Assembly: GCA_036971475.1 (NCBI GenBank)
Contig: JBAIZL010000007.1
Location: 31,591,947 to 31,655,946, forward strand
Length of the DNA stretch: 64,000 nt
DNA from: Prosapia bicincta
Lineage: Eukaryota > Arthropoda > Insecta > Hemiptera > Cercopidae
Direction of reading: 5' to 3'
The translations under genes and the position numbers were made by a program. Positions 48,488-62,626 of the stretch are shown piece after piece. Below the pieces are notes generated by a model. It searched no databases. It saw only the letters and a program-made list of their open reading frames with translations, and was not told the origin of the DNA. Each line of letters opens with the position of its first letter. Position 1 is the stretch's first letter.

Positions 48488-51400
48488 AAGCTACTGCCTT
48501 CTATATGTTTCACCATAGAGTTCTCCATAAAGACAATGAGGACCGTTTTATTGTTATTCGTGTTCAATTTGTATAGCAAACCCAAAAGCATTGTATATTC
48601 TGTCTGTAGAGAGTATTTGCATTTGTAAGCAACGGAAGGAGCTGAAATAAAAAAAACCCTAAGGGACAAGAAAGTTTTAGTACTTTTTGCGTAAAATAAT
48701 AAAATCTTTTATTTGCGTTGTAGGGTTGATATTCAAAGGCAGCTTTATTATGTAAAACTTACAAACATACAAATTATTCCAGATTTACTTTCCGTTCTAC
48801 AAGCGTAGTGGACAATAGGTTTTTTTTTAAATTTGGTAATACACTTTTTATGTTAATTTTTAAAGAAAAGAAAGAGTTGTTGAGGTAGGAAGTAGCAATA
48901 TTTTGTCTTTCAATATTTATAAATAATTTGTTAATCAAGAGCATTAAAATGTGAAGCTTTTATTTCGCTACAATTTGATTTGGTAAAATAATGCTCTCAC
49001 AGATGGTACTCGCATCATCTCACTCGTTGCTTTCCATAACACAATGCAAGCAACAGCTGCAGCATTAGTTCCCATCGTGTGATTCACCAAGAACTGGTTA
49101 ATGAAATATTTGAACTGAATTTCTCCCACATTTCTATATATGACATAAACTTTATAATTATTTTGCTTTTCCCTCTCCCCCAGTGTTTTATTGTTCGTCT
49201 GTTCTTCTATGATCATAGAGTCTAGATGTAGTCATAGAACTATAAGTTACTTTGAACGTTTTGATAATTCTGATACTGGCAATCAGCGAAAAGCTTCAAT
49301 GTAGGCTATGAAGAAATCTAAAATAAAAGTTCTTGTTTATGAAAGTATTATTTAACTGTGTATATATAAAAAAGACAAAGAAATTCATGCAAGGATTACA
49401 ATATATATCGTTCAAATTTTCTGTATATTTAAATATAAGCTTACATCAAAAATTAGTTATAGATTTTTTAAAAATTGAACACGTTTTTATAAAAATATTT
49501 TGAAAGAATGTTTTCAAGTATTATTGAAATGCGTCTTTTATTATTTTTTAAAATTAGAATTGTTCTTTAATTATTATGTATGGTGGTATATTTTATGGTG
49601 GTATAATTATGTATAGAGTTTATATGATTTGGTTATAGAGAAAATGATACCTGTTGTTATTTATTAAGGGGTGCATTAAAAAAACTTTCTTTACTGCTTT
49701 CACTTTGGGCAGATTTAGAAGTTTCCTTTCAGAGTAGACCTTATAAGTCATCTACATTTAGTTCTAAAACGAAATATTCTAATTATCTTGACATTTTTAA
49801 TTTCAAACAGTTAAACATTTACACAAATAAGAACCGGAAAATATTTTAAAAAGTAAGTTGCACGTTAAGCTATTACCAGTAATTTATTCCCTGTAAAATC
49901 CCATTCACAGGCTGCACTTTCAACCGCATGTAATGTCAGTGACAAAGTAGCATCAGTAAGCACCAATTTTATAATTGTACAATCAGTAAACCCTTACGAT
50001 CATTATTCCATGTAGAATTTTGTTTTGATATTTCTATTTGTAGAATTATCCTAAACATTTTATAAAAATACAAAGAAAAACTGAAGAAAGTTGAGAATTT
50101 TTCAAACTAAATTTATCCCAACCCTTCCCAGAAATACTAAGGAAACAAAGGCGTACTCAAGTCAATATGCAAATCTTACCCTTTGTAAGACAAGCCTTAC
50201 TTAAGCATAATCGATTTACTCTACACTAATCCCCAAGAGTTAGTGAGACCAAGCGTTTGCAACTAAATTCTTTTAAATTAACTTTGACACAAAAACATAG
50301 TCACAGAGTTTATGTTTTTCGCATTAACTTTTATAACGAACAAAAATAGATTTACAAATAGTGCTAGAAGGTGAAAGACATGAGACACTGCAGGTAGTAG
50401 CAAGTTGGTTGTTACATCGCTATTCACGTATTCACCTACATACTGGAGGAAACGTAGCATGTTACAACAAAATGCCCTACTTGTAACTTTTCTAATTACC
50501 CTCAGGCACATACTGCCACGAGAATCACAGATTCTCCAAATGTTTAATCCTGTGCTCCATTCATAGTTAGATAATGCATGAAGTTCCAGCAGGAAATCTA
50601 CGAGACTTATACCATATTCTGCTCCTTGTACACGACTAAATTAACCCTGCTTCTTTAAGTTTACCTCTTCAAATTAAGTTTTCGATAAACAATTTTTTAA
50701 TATTTCTCTCCCTCTTTCTCTTTCTTTCTATCATTTACCTGTTTTCTTCTCTTAGGATTAAGAAACACAAAATATATTTTAAAATTATTTATCATACAAA
50801 AATTAAACTAAGATTTGTAATTAAAATATTTTTCATTATATACCTGCTCATGAGGGCATTATTTGTTCCACAATCCCAGTTCTAGTTGCTTCCTTGATCC
50901 TACATTCATTTCACTCCTCGGCTGATGGAAGTTGGAATAATGGTACCTAATAAAAGGGGACCTCGTTTCTAGTGGTACCACAACCAAACACGACAATATT
51001 TACAAAACCTAATTTTATTTTTTCAACTGTCTACACACTGAAACGGTTTATTTCCACACATAATGAAAATACTATTATTTTTATTTTGTAAAATAAATCA
51101 TTGTAGATGTAAAAATTGTAAGAGTGTAATCAACCAATCAAACTCAACATGAAGGGCAGCTTACACTTTCCTTCAGAATTTTCTAATTAAATAAATAAGA
51201 AGTATAATTTTAATTCCATTGAAACCATAAAGTAACAAAAAACGTTTTCCATACTTAAAAATAATGTTTAAAAAAACGGAAATGAGCCCTTTAAGCAACG
51301 TGTCTCTGCTTGATGTGTGTGGAGTATTTTACCTAGCAACAAACATACTACCATCATGGCTCTGAAATGCAGGCTTCAATCTTTCGCTTCTCAGACGGCT

Positions 51401-53820
51401 TCACACCACAATTAATAAATGTTTAGGTTTTTAATTTTGTCGATTTTTCATTACCTCATTATTTGAGCTTTTTAAAGACTGTTTGAAAAGAAATATTGAA
51501 TATGTTGAGAATAACAATTGGAAATATTAGGGTCTATAGATTGTGTGTTGTCATTTTCTAGAGTCCCCTATGCCAATCATGCATTAATCATGGTTATAAA
51601 GCCTATTCCTCCGCACGACCTGTTTTTTTTTAAATACACAATTTAGTTCTAACTTTGTTAAATTCATTATAGGTGCATCCAGACGAACCTCAATCTCAAA
51701 TGTCCTTCCTGAGACTGGAGAACCGTCACTTCTACTGCGACGTTAGAAGCATAAAACCGGATGTCTTCTAAGAAAAGCAAAGGCGTTAAAATCATTGTGT
51801 TACCGTTGTGGCGTTAAATTGCATACAATGCGCCGTGTTCTGTGTGTGTCGAGCGTGTTGAATCAACAACACCTAGACAGACACACAAGGCCTAGGCACT
51901 GGAGGTGTGACGTCAGTACCTACTATTACTACAGGCTTTACAGCTGCCTACTGACTGTCATACCGTTACAGTTTCCGAACAGAAAACCTTTTTGCATTCG
52001 CATGCGTAATTTAAAAATAAATTAATTTACTACCATGTATATTTAATACTTTGATAAGCCTCTGAGGAAACGTCAACCCGTCCACCAAGTCGGAGGTAGT
52101 TACGAAAAGAAGCCCCCACAGATTTATATTACATAAATCTGTGGTACGAAGAAACCCAAAGGAAATATTTACATTATTTACAAGAGTCTGTTACAGTATT
52201 TACATAAATATGCATTGTATTCAACTATTTTGATATGATTTGTGTTCTGAGTAATTCTATTGCTGCACAGTGTAGAATAACTTTTCCTTACTAGTGTTAT
52301 GAAGTACTATGATGTTCAAGAATAGTTTTGTCGCTAATTGTGATTTGTAACTATTGTAAACTTCCATTTTCTTAGACTGATTCGTTTTAAAAGACCCATT
52401 TTTCATTTTTACATAACTATTTTAGAAAATATTCATGTATTGATTGAATGAATTTGATACAAATTTTGATCTCATGGTCAAACTATATTCAGCATAATAC
52501 TTTTGATATCTCACAGAACTTACCATCACAGGAATTCTATTTACATTGACTGTTCTATACTAGACTGAATTTAAGGCATAGGCCACGAAAATACCCACTG
52601 ACTGCCTTCAGTTTGTCACGGAGCTTCCTGACAAGAATTTGGGCATCATTAAAGCTTGACAATACAAAACCTTTACAATTTCTGTCTATATTATATTTTT
52701 AGTGCTATTGTAAATTGTAAACATGAAAAATAATAATTTCTTTAAAACTTTAATTTTAATAAATTCAACATAAAACGTATTTTTTTCTTATCGAATCAAT
52801 ATATCAGTTATACAATTTTAGATGCATAATATAAAGTTAAAATATGTAGATAATAAGTATATAATAATAAATATAAAAGCCATCCACACAGCCGTAGTCT
52901 ACTACAACCCCCGCAGTATGCCCGATAATTGAGACAAGACCAGTCTTAGAAAGTTAACTCGCATAAATATCAAGTAAGATTCTTGTTTAAGTACATATAG
53001 GAAAGTGATAAGTGAATACAAGAAAACAGTTTTGCAAAGCTACAAATATATATATATATACATATTTTTAAAAATAAATATATTTTGATATTATATAATA
53101 TAAATCAAATTACTACCTTAGCTCATCGAATTTAATAAATATCTGTTTTATATTATATAAAACGTATTTAATAAACATTAATATTGTACTCTTAATATAA
53201 AATTGTTATTATTGTTTTTTTATCTTTGATACTGTGGCGAAATTTAATATTAAATAAGAAAGATATATCACTGAAGGATAGAAAGATTAAGATATCGGAA
53301 TTTAATAGAAGACAGCGTCAGACCCCACTGCTCAGTCAGTACTTTCCCTTCAAAGGAAATGGAGTATCAAGGACGTATCATTTCGCTTTCAAATCCAATT
53401 AGTGCAAGTAATTATTATTTTAATATATTGGATTTTGATAATTAATATTGAAATAACAAACGGAGCAGAAAAATAAAATATTAGAAGCAAGATTTTAACA
53501 TTGAATGGGTGTTGGAAGGCTTATTAAAGGTATGTTGAAGAACGACACATTTACATATGGAATGAGCCAGAGGACTTTCAACGAAGTAACGGTGTATAAC
53601 ATTTGTTGTTATAGATTTTATATCAATTGTATTCAGTGTTCAATTTCACTTTTTAGGACGTTTACATTTGCAGGACACTTTTGCAATTTTTAACGGACCA
53701 ATCTTTTTTTTACATTTTAATTGTTTAAATATTTTAACTGTAATATTTTAACTTAAAACATTCCCCCTTTGTACTCAGCTAAATAAATTAGCACAAACGG
53801 AGCAAATATTTGGCTTAATC
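48484..53820. other. 5.3 kb of AT-rich sequence with no recognised gene or repeat
   Basis: Frames are all under 90 codons. A GC-richer patch at 51660-52090 contains the CRE palindrome TGACGTCA at 51908-51915 but no coding sequence I recognise. No retroelement motif was found by eye on either strand. Confidence 0.4.
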
Positions 53821-53834
53821 CTTGCAGATTGCTC

Positions 53835-53951
53835 ATGATAGAACTCAGTAAACTATCTGCAACCGGACAAACTTCGTCGGTCTCGGAGGACCTTCAAAGC
53901 AACAGTAGTATTTGCGGCGAGGAGAACTTGTGTAACCCGGCTGCTGCTTGA
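53835..53951 (+). CDS. Possible short exon or small ORF, unknown product
   Basis: A GC-richer island (about 53820-54110) in AT-rich surroundings starts with an acceptor-like CTTGCAG (53821-53827). The ATG at 53835 opens 38 codons (MIELSKLSATGQ, then TSSVSEDLQS...) with a balanced, protein-like composition rich in Ser, Glu and Asn, closed by TGA. No motif or family is recognised. The minus strand also has an open frame (53845-54036). This may be chance. Confidence 0.15.
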   Translation: MIELSKLSATGQTSSVSEDLQSNSSICGEENLCNPAAA

Positions 53952-54119
53952 ACGTGACCCATTTCATCCGGAAAGATAGAATCTTGTCGTGGGAAACTGT
54001 CACCTCTAAACTCCTAAGCTCTTTTATAGGTTGCAAAGTTCCTGAGTAGTTTGTGGTGCTCCCCTTGCAGTCGTTCTAAGCTGATTTTCTTAAGCTTGGC
54101 GAGCGATCCGGAGAATTTA

Positions 54120-55760
54120 TAAATACGGATTTACATTAATTAGAATCTTACATAGAACTTTGTGACGAGAGAAAGTATGCGAAAGATATTTATGCAATAC
54201 TTTTAACCTAGATTCTACATAAATTATTCTTTAGAGTCGTCCATTGTTGGTTTTATACTTCCGCACACAACTAATTTTAAGAAATAATAACTCCTTTCAA
54301 CAGTTGATTTTTTTAAATGTATAATTTGCATTAGTAAAAACGATTAAACTATACTAGCTCACAGTTACACAATGTCTAATGTTTTTTATTTATCACTTTT
54401 ACATAACTCAACCATTGCGGGACTTTCATCTGTGAATAATGGTTTCGTTCAAGACAAGAAACTCATTTTTGTCCAACTTCTCGTTAAAAACTTTTATTAA
54501 TTTCGATGACGTCACAATGTTATAAAACGTATAGAATTTATTAAAAAAATAATGTGCGAATATATATAAAATTAAAGTTGACAAATTTCGTTCAATTCGT
54601 ATAATCGATATTTCTTCCACTTTCCCATGTCTATTTAAGTGACATTTTGCATATCCATATGTCTTTGATGATAATACTGTATATGAATCAATCATTGAAA
54701 TAACATGTCAGTGAAGCAACACTGTATTTTAATTGATACAGCCCGTATAATCTAGTAAGAGATTTTTTGTCTATTTTCTGATGTCCAAATAAAAGTTAGT
54801 CATAAAATTTCCTAATTAAATTGAGAACAATTACAGACTACAAATTGTAAAATACAATTGATTGTAAAAGAAATAACTTTTAAAAAACTTGTTAAAATTA
54901 AGCTTTTATTTTAAAAGTCTAAAAGTACTAAAATGTTTTCCTATTACACAGGAATAGTAAAGAAGTTCTTAAGATAAAATACCCACAAAGCGTTTATTGT
55001 ATATTTCATAACTATTTTTATTCGTAGGTTTTTGTAAAATTTAAAACAACAATTTTTATATTCCCAAATAAATGTTTTAGGAATAAAGATTTTAATGTTC
55101 TCGGGTACACGGAGAAAATTCTATTTTTGTAGATAATAAATTAAATCTTGTTTTTAATAATGAAGCACTTTAAAAACGTTTTAGATTTATTGCAACGTTT
55201 TATACCTACGGTAGGTTAAAAACTATTAACGTTTCACAAGAAAATGTGAAAGTAGCATTAAAAATTGTTAATGTAACACTGAAAATGTAAAATTCAACAT
55301 GCATAAAATGCAAATTATAATAAAAACCTCGCTTATGATGTGCGTTTAAGACGTGGGTGTAGTGGCTGCCACGCTTAAATAAACGTACCTAAGAGAAGAA
55401 GAATCAATGAGTTCAACTAACCCGAACACAAATCTCTTATACCACATCTTGTATTAACTAAGGAAGCAAGCCTATACGGCATATACATATTGCCGTTTGA
55501 AGCTTTCAGTTACATTTCCCCGGTGGCTTTTCTCCGCTTGCAAGCTTTAACTGTTCTCGTTACGTAATAAATCACTATAACAAGAGTTCTGTGATAGTTT
55601 TGCATATATCTTGCGGCCCTTTGCAGAAACGCTTCAAGGTTTGCATATTAATAATCGAAAACGCCCTTTGCAGAGTCGAAAACGTTAGTGAATAAATAAA
55701 GCATGTGTTTGTTTTAACAATGAATTGTTTTCACTCTGAACCTTATATATAGTATAATAA
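54120..55760. other. AT-rich sequence, nothing recognised
   Basis: Short frames only (for example 89 codons minus at 54426-54695, without motifs). No tandem or inverted repeats noticed. Confidence 0.4.

Positions 55761-55802
<42 letters not shown>
55761..55802. repeat. (TA)n microsatellite
   Basis: Perfect TA run, bordered on both sides by ATAGTATAATAAGTATATA. Confidence 0.95.
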
Positions 55803-55806
<4 letters not shown>

Positions 55807-55827
55807 TAATAAGTATATATAATATAT

Positions 55828-56440
55828 ATAAATTTTGTACAAATATTCTATCGTTAATAAATTACTTTTCTATTCATCCACTCAAGTTCAAATACTTAGT
55901 TTTAAACCAGTATTGGTTGATAATTGATGTTAATACAGTTATTTCAAATATTTATTCAATAACTTGACATGAAAAAAACTGATATCTAGGTCAGATTTGA
56001 AGAGAATAACTACATATTTACAATCCAGCATGTTGCCACTAAGACAACTTTCTTATAGCTAGAATGTATCATTTAAAGGTATAAATGAATTTTTTTTACT
56101 CTCAACTGGTTTTCGTAGTAACCTCCATTGAATTATCTTAAACTGTTACCATGGTTACCATATAATATGGTAAACAATGGATTGGGTTTAAAAATCAATG
56201 AAAACAATAAACTAAACAAAATGAGTTAATGGTATCGACCTTTGCTTTACAAACGTACACAACGAAAGAAAAGCGAAAAGAAACTACAAAACTACGTAAC
56301 ATAAAATAAAGAAAAACAAAAGCGCCAAGAAACGGTTGCAAAGGAAACAAAAAAAGCTAAGAGCCTATGCTTAGAGAAAAGAGAATTGAAAATTGTAAAG
56401 AAATTGGTTTTCTATTTTGCCACTTATTATTGTAACAGAT
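55828..56440 (+). repeat. Direct repeat X, first copy (partner 58152-58745)
   Basis: Shares with 58152-58745 a run of motifs in the same order: TTTATTCATCCA, TTATTTATTCAATAA, TTTTACTCTCA(A/T)CTGGTT, (A/G)CCATGGTTACCA and ATGAACAAAC-like text. Identity is roughly 70-75%. Noncoding; it may be the outer repeats of an old composite. Confidence 0.6.
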
Positions 56441-56835
56441 AAAAACGTTAGCGAATGATTAGGCAGGAACAAAAACACCCTATAAGAGGATATAGGGGGT
56501 GTCGTGACGTCACGAATGCACGATCGCGTATCTGAAAGGAACCCACCCTCTATCGGGGTCTATAGAAGTATCCGTTACACCCTCCTACAACAAATAAGAA
56601 TAGGGAATAGTTGAAGGTCCTAATGGAAAGATGTAATGATCTACAGACCCTGGGTACAGGAGGAGTCTCCTTCCTAACTGGAGTAGCTACTGAAGGGGGA
56701 CTTGACTAAAACAATATTCACTTATTTAACAATTTAACTCGGCAAAACCACTACTTGGTTATATTTCTCAGCAGGCGTAAACACACTTGGTCAGAGCATT
56801 GTTCAATGTAATAGTAAAATAATATTTTTTTTTGA
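56441..56835. other. GC-richer unique segment between direct repeats X and Y
   Basis: Includes TATAGGGGGTGTCGTGACGT and the CRE palindrome TGACGTCA at 56505-56512. No open frame. Not repeated at the second X/Y junction (57956-58151). Confidence 0.4.
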
Positions 56836-57330
56836 AAAGATATCCAATATCAAGTTTACTCAGTTATACGTCTGAGATGAAAACATAACAAGAAGAGCAT
56901 TCAGGGAAACGTTCCAGCTGCGGTAGAAATGGAACTCGGAATATTTATAGAAGAAACTAGCTTTTCGATGTTATTTTTCCATTATTTATTTCTTTTCAAT
57001 ATGGCAGCCAATGTTTTTAATGTTTCAAGGCAAACGTAAGAGAGCAAGAACATAGAGTTAGGTTAGGATATGCCCCTGTCACACAAGATAGTGAAGCATC
57101 ACCGCTCGTGTTTACAGGGTTGTATCTCTGATGTAGATCTACTCTTTACTGGGCTCGTAAAGAGGTCGCATGCGTAGCTCTGCGTAGAAATGTAGATGTA
57201 GAAAGATACTGGAATATAATAACCATCCACATAACTAACAAGGTTCATTGAGTTTAAAGTAACATGAGGTTACACTGTTTGTAGAAAAATTTAACTCGCA
57301 TGGTGAGGGTATATATATATATGGTGAGGG

Positions 57331-57391
<61 letters not shown>

Positions 57392-57393
57392 GG

Positions 57394-57452
<59 letters not shown>

Positions 57453-57952
57453 GGTGAGGGTATAATATATATATATTAAAAGATATCCAATAACAAGTTT
57501 ACTCAGTTATACGTCTGAGATGAAAACATAACAAGAAGGGCATTTCGTAAACCATCCAGCTGCGGTAGAAATGAAACTCGGAATATTTATAGAAGAAACT
57601 ATATTTTCGATGTTATTTTTCCATTATTTATTTCTTTTCAATATGGCGGCCAATGTTTTTAATGTTTTAAGGCAAACGTAACAAAGCAAGAGATAGAGTT
57701 AGGGTAAGATTTGACCGTGTCACAGAAGATAGTGAAGCAATTCCGCTCGTGTTTACAGGGTTGCATCTCTGACGTAGTCCACTCTATATTGGGCTCGTAA
57801 AGAGGTCGCACGCATAGCTCTGCGTAGAAAAGTAGATGTAGAAAGATACTGCTATATAATTACCATGTACATAACTAACAAGGGTCGTGGAATTTTAAGT
57901 AACATGAGGCTACACTGTTTGTAGACAATATTTAACTCGCATGGTGAGGGGG
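56836..57952 (+). repeat. Tandem duplication Y, unit of about 643 bp
   Basis: AAAAGATATCCAATA starts at 56835 and 57478. Both copies run for about 475 bp at around 93% through ACTCAGTTATACGTCTGAGA, TTCAATATGGCAGCCAATG and ACTCGCATGGTGAGGG. The first copy is followed by an irregular (TA)n tract with embedded GGTGAGGGTATA (57310-57470), so the unit seems to have duplicated together with that tract. Confidence 0.85.
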
Positions 57953-58151
57953 CTTGATTTCCCGATACATAGTTTTATGTGAAAAAAAAAACAGCATAAA
58001 CCTTTCCTAATAAAATCGTTAACAAACACGCCTGTATTATGTGTTCATGCCTCTTCTACAGGTGTAAATGCTCTATCGGTAAAATTACAATTACACGCTT
58101 AATACAATCTCGTTTTATTATACAATTCCTTCTATTATTTCACACTCTCCT

Positions 58152-58745
58152 GATATATATCTTGTACACATTTTCAATCTTTATTTAAATACATTTTTAT
58201 TCATCCAATCACGTTTAAATACATTTTTTTAAAACTATAGTGGATGACAATAAATGTCAACACAGTTTTTTCAATTATTTATTCAATAATTAGACTATAC
58301 AAATTTGGGGTGTTAGGGTTGAATTCAAACTAAGTATCTTCATGTTCAAATTGTAGCCCTTTTGGTAATGAGCCAATTTTCATATAGTTAGAAGTGTATA
58401 TTTTAAAGACGTATAGGGAGTTTTCTTTTACTCTCATCTGGTTGTCGTCGAAACTTCCATTGTAAAACCTTAAATTGTTGCCATGGTTACCAAACAATAT
58501 CATAAATAATGTTCTACGGTTATAAATTAATGAAAAAAATAAAATGAACAAACTGGATTAACGGTGTAAAACCTTACTTCATAAACGGATAACCAACTAC
58601 AAACCGACGCAAGCCACGAAAAAAAGCGTATAAGTAGTAATAAATAAAATAATAGTCCTTATAAAGACTTTACATAGAAAGGAAAATTAAATATTGCAAG
58701 GAAATTTTTATCGTATTTTACCACTTAATATTTTTCTTCTGACAT
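58152..58745 (+). repeat. Direct repeat X, second copy
   Basis: Partner of 55828-56440, same orientation, about 2.3 kb apart, bracketing the Y duplication. Confidence 0.6.
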
Positions 58746-59339
58746 ATGTATATACATATTTGAATTAGTTGCAATTACAAAATAAAAAGAAACTAAAATA
58801 AAAAGTTTCTTTGTCGACTTGAATAGTAATTGACTTTTAAAATAAAATTATAATTTTTGCTTTTATTATACTTTAAACACGACTTATGAAAACAAGGGTT
58901 TTCCTGTTTTATTCGCTTTGCAAGCTAAAAAAATGGAATTGTTCCACTATATTTATGGTATAAATGTAAATCAAAAATTCCTAAAACGTAAAATATTCAA
59001 AACTGTTTTTTAAATTTTTTACTTATAATGCATTATTTTTTGTGATTATTAGCAAAAATGTGTGCTTATATATAATAATTATAAAATTAAACTCCTACTA
59101 CTTACAGTTGGGATCAGATAAATTTACAACCATTTCAATTTATCTGATTCAATATTTTATAAAGTGTAGGACAACAATGAAATATGTGGCCAAGATACAA
59201 TTATCTAATTACATACAATTAACAGATTATTGTAAAACTTGCAGTTTTGTTGTTGTACATCTTGATGTTTTTCTTATAAATTACACTTTTGGTATCAACG
59301 TGCCAAAAAAACCACTACTTACTGATATTTTTCAGCAGA

Positions 59340-59740
59340 CGCGTTTCGCACTAGATCAGTGTATTGTTCAATGCTATGTATTGTTCGTGACTCACGGACA
59401 CGACTGTTGCTCAGTGTGTTGTGTTGGCTTGAGTCTGTGGTGTATCGGTGTTATTGTTCATAGTGTAGTTGTTAAATATGTGTTCAAATATTGTATTTGA
59501 TTGTGAGTGTGTTTTGTCGTTTGGAATGTGATGTGGTTGGTATATATTGTGTTCGTATATCTCGTAGCTTTCTATTGTGTTTAGTTTGTTGTTTTTTTAT
59601 GTAGTGTAGGAATTTTCGATTAGTGTCTATCTAGGTGCGTGAGTGTAGTGGGTTTTGTATGTGTATAGCGAAAATAAATTAGGTTGTGTATTTTTTATGT
59701 CGTTTGTGTTCTTTGTATCTTGTGACGTACAATATCAGTA
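59340..59740 (-). pseudogene. Penelope-like element 3' end (arm B' copy)
   Basis: Mirror of 34200-34600. The minus strand has the same eroded PLE C-terminal reading and then CTGATCTAGTGC-GAAACGCGTC (about 59353-59374), a hammerhead-like remnant closer to the CTGAT core than the arm B copy. Confidence 0.45.
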
Positions 59741-60664
59741 ATACGCGTTTACTGCAAAAATGTCAGTAATTAGTGGTTTTTTGGCCGAGTTGATACCAAA
59801 AGTGTAAGTATAATTTCAAACAAATAACTTTTACTTACAATTTTAAGCAAATCTACTACTCACACCAAAATGTTTTCTTTGAAACATTTTTATCAGATTA
59901 TCTGTCATTATTTAATTGTTGATTATTATTTGTCTGATTTTTCTTTAATAACATCCGTTTACTTTTTAACAAAACCTAATAAAATATATCTATTTTTAAA
60001 TACTTTTAAGCAAATTATTCAAAACGTTATAAGAAACTAGCCTTGAAATAGTTTCCCATTACAAACACATAGCTTGCTTTTGCAAGGGAAACATCCTGGC
60101 TTTATTTAGTAACTTCTGCACCAATTAGAGTTTCCTGAACCTTTCTGTCTCTTACATTTTCCGCTCCAAAACATTGTTAATTAAAGCCTCTGAAACGACT
60201 TGAAAGTAATTAATCTTTTAAACCTCCATTTTGGATCATGGATAGTTTGATTGGGATATTTTAATTTCCTGGATTTCAATAGTCTCAAGTTAAATATTGA
60301 CCTTAGACAAAGATGGGTTTAAGTAAAATATCAAGTTTGGCACAAAAGAAAAACATAAAAATACTGCGTTTAAGTGAAAAGAATATTTATTTCGTAAAAT
60401 CCTTCTACAGAGACCTTTGATGGTAATTTATTATTTTATACAAAACAAATTAAAATTGTCGTTTGTATTACTTCTTAAATATATTGAATTTTTATTTAAT
60501 TAGGTCAACAAATTATATAAAGAAGACAAAAGAAACATAAGAAAACATTTATAATATACGTTTTCAATCAATGCGATAATCAACGTTTTCGGTCAACCAT
60601 CGCGATGATGTGATTCAACTGCATTAACTGAGCTAAGGTTTGTTTAAATAATTAGAATATTAAA

Positions 60665-61305
60665 TTAAATTTTAGGCTCAAATATTAGAAATTCAACAGA
60701 TAGAATCAATATAACTCTAGAGTGTGTGGTCACGGAAGTAAACAAAACGAGTAGCTGAGCAGAATACTTAAGGTTATTTAGTCACTTGTTTGCTCAATGC
60801 GCAAACAACACTATAGATGTATATTTTAGGCTCAAATATTAGAAATTCAACAGATAGAATCAATATAACTCTAGAGTGTGTGGTCACGGAAGTAAACAAA
60901 ACGAGTAGCTGAGCAGAATACTTAAGGTAATTTAGTCACTTGTTTGCTCAATGCGCAAACAACACTACAGATGTATATTTAAGACTCAAATATTAGAAAT
61001 TCAACAGATAGAATCAATATAACTCTAGAGTGTGTGGTCACGGAAGTAAACAAAACGAGTAGCTGAGCAGAATACTTAAGGTTATTTAGTCACTTGTTTG
61101 CTCAATGCGCAAACAACACTACAGATGTATATTTAAGCTCAAATATTAGAAATTCAACAGATAGAATCAATATAACTCTAGAGTGTGTGGTCACGGAAGT
61201 AAACAAAACGAGTAGCTGAGCAGAATACTTAAGGTAATTTAGTCACTTGTTTGCTCAATGCGCAAACAATACTACAGATGTATATTTAAGACTCAAATAT
61301 AGAAA
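60665..61305. repeat. 154-bp tandem repeat, about 4 units
   Basis: CTCAAATATT at 60677, 60831, 60985 and 61138, with a final partial at about 61292, gives periods of 153-154 bp. Units are about 97% alike and carry CTCTAGAGTGTGTGGTCACG and CAATGCGCAAACAACACTA. Arm B has one unit only. Confidence 0.95.
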
Positions 61306-62626
61306 CAAATTAAAGGAAAATGTCTTTGAATAGTTTGGAACGATATTTTTTCTAAACGGTCAACGGGAAGCAAATATCTGGCTCTTCTATAAAAATTTGA
61401 AATTTGGTTTTAGGACCAGAATATATGGCGCCATTTTAGAAAAAGAACGACCGTATGAAAATATTTTGTACAAAATCAAAATTACCTTTTAATCAAAATA
61501 AAAAATACTGATGAATAATAATTATTTGTACTTAATTACAGTTTAGTCAAATAGCTTTGAATTAATTATAATAATTATCTGAAAATGAAGCATTATTTAT
61601 ACACTAAGTAACCATAGGTTATACTTGTTTACTTGTTGCTTTAGCAACAGTAATTGTATAGCAAATTAATTATTTGTTTTAATGTTAACTATCTTGAAAT
61701 TTTTATTTAAAGTAATTGAACTGAACAATTTTCGTTTTATATAATAGATTTTTAACAACTGTTATTAATTTCAGCTGCTTTGTAATTAATATTTCAAGTT
61801 TTTTCAGATCACAGTAAACTAGGTTATACAGTAAGCAGTCATAAGAAAATGTATCATACTGTAGTGACTCAGGACTTTTCTAAAGCTATTATTATTATTA
61901 TTATTATTCATAGATATTGCTATTTAAGCAATATAAAAACCTATATTTTGCACTTAAACCTAATGTACTAAAATAGTTTGTTTTAAATGTCCCAAACAAT
62001 TTTTTTAAAAATCTCACTTTATAACACACAAACACTATAATCTCAAAATGTTTTTATAGGCAACTGTTATACATAGGCCAGTAGTATATTACAACAAAGC
62101 TATGAATAAACCCGTTTCAAATATAATATAACAGACTTACAAGTGTTTGGCCTTCTTGTTAGTGCACGTTATTTCATCACAAAACGCAAAAATATTTCAT
62201 CTTTCTCTTTACGCTTAAATTGTTTACTTACTTGACTTTATTATTCTCTTAAATTGAACATATTCTTTGTTTATTGTAATAGTAATGTAATATAACATAA
62301 TCGAGTATACTATATGTATAATGTAATGACTATGTAATATCCTGTCCATAGTGTAATGTAATATATCCATAGTAATATGTTATATACCATAATGCTTCGT
62401 TTTATATAGAAACGTTGATTTTAATGTTCCAGTGTCTTATAAGTAAAGTTACATAATTAATTATGATTTTCCAATTTTAATTTTTAGAGCGTCATCGACA
62501 ACTTATTTTATTTTGTATTTATTCCTTGGAACTATCTACAACGCCTAGTATATATAACTATATATATAAACAATTATATAAATTAATGAAAAAATAGAAG
62601 ATTAAATTAAATTAAATCATCAAGAT

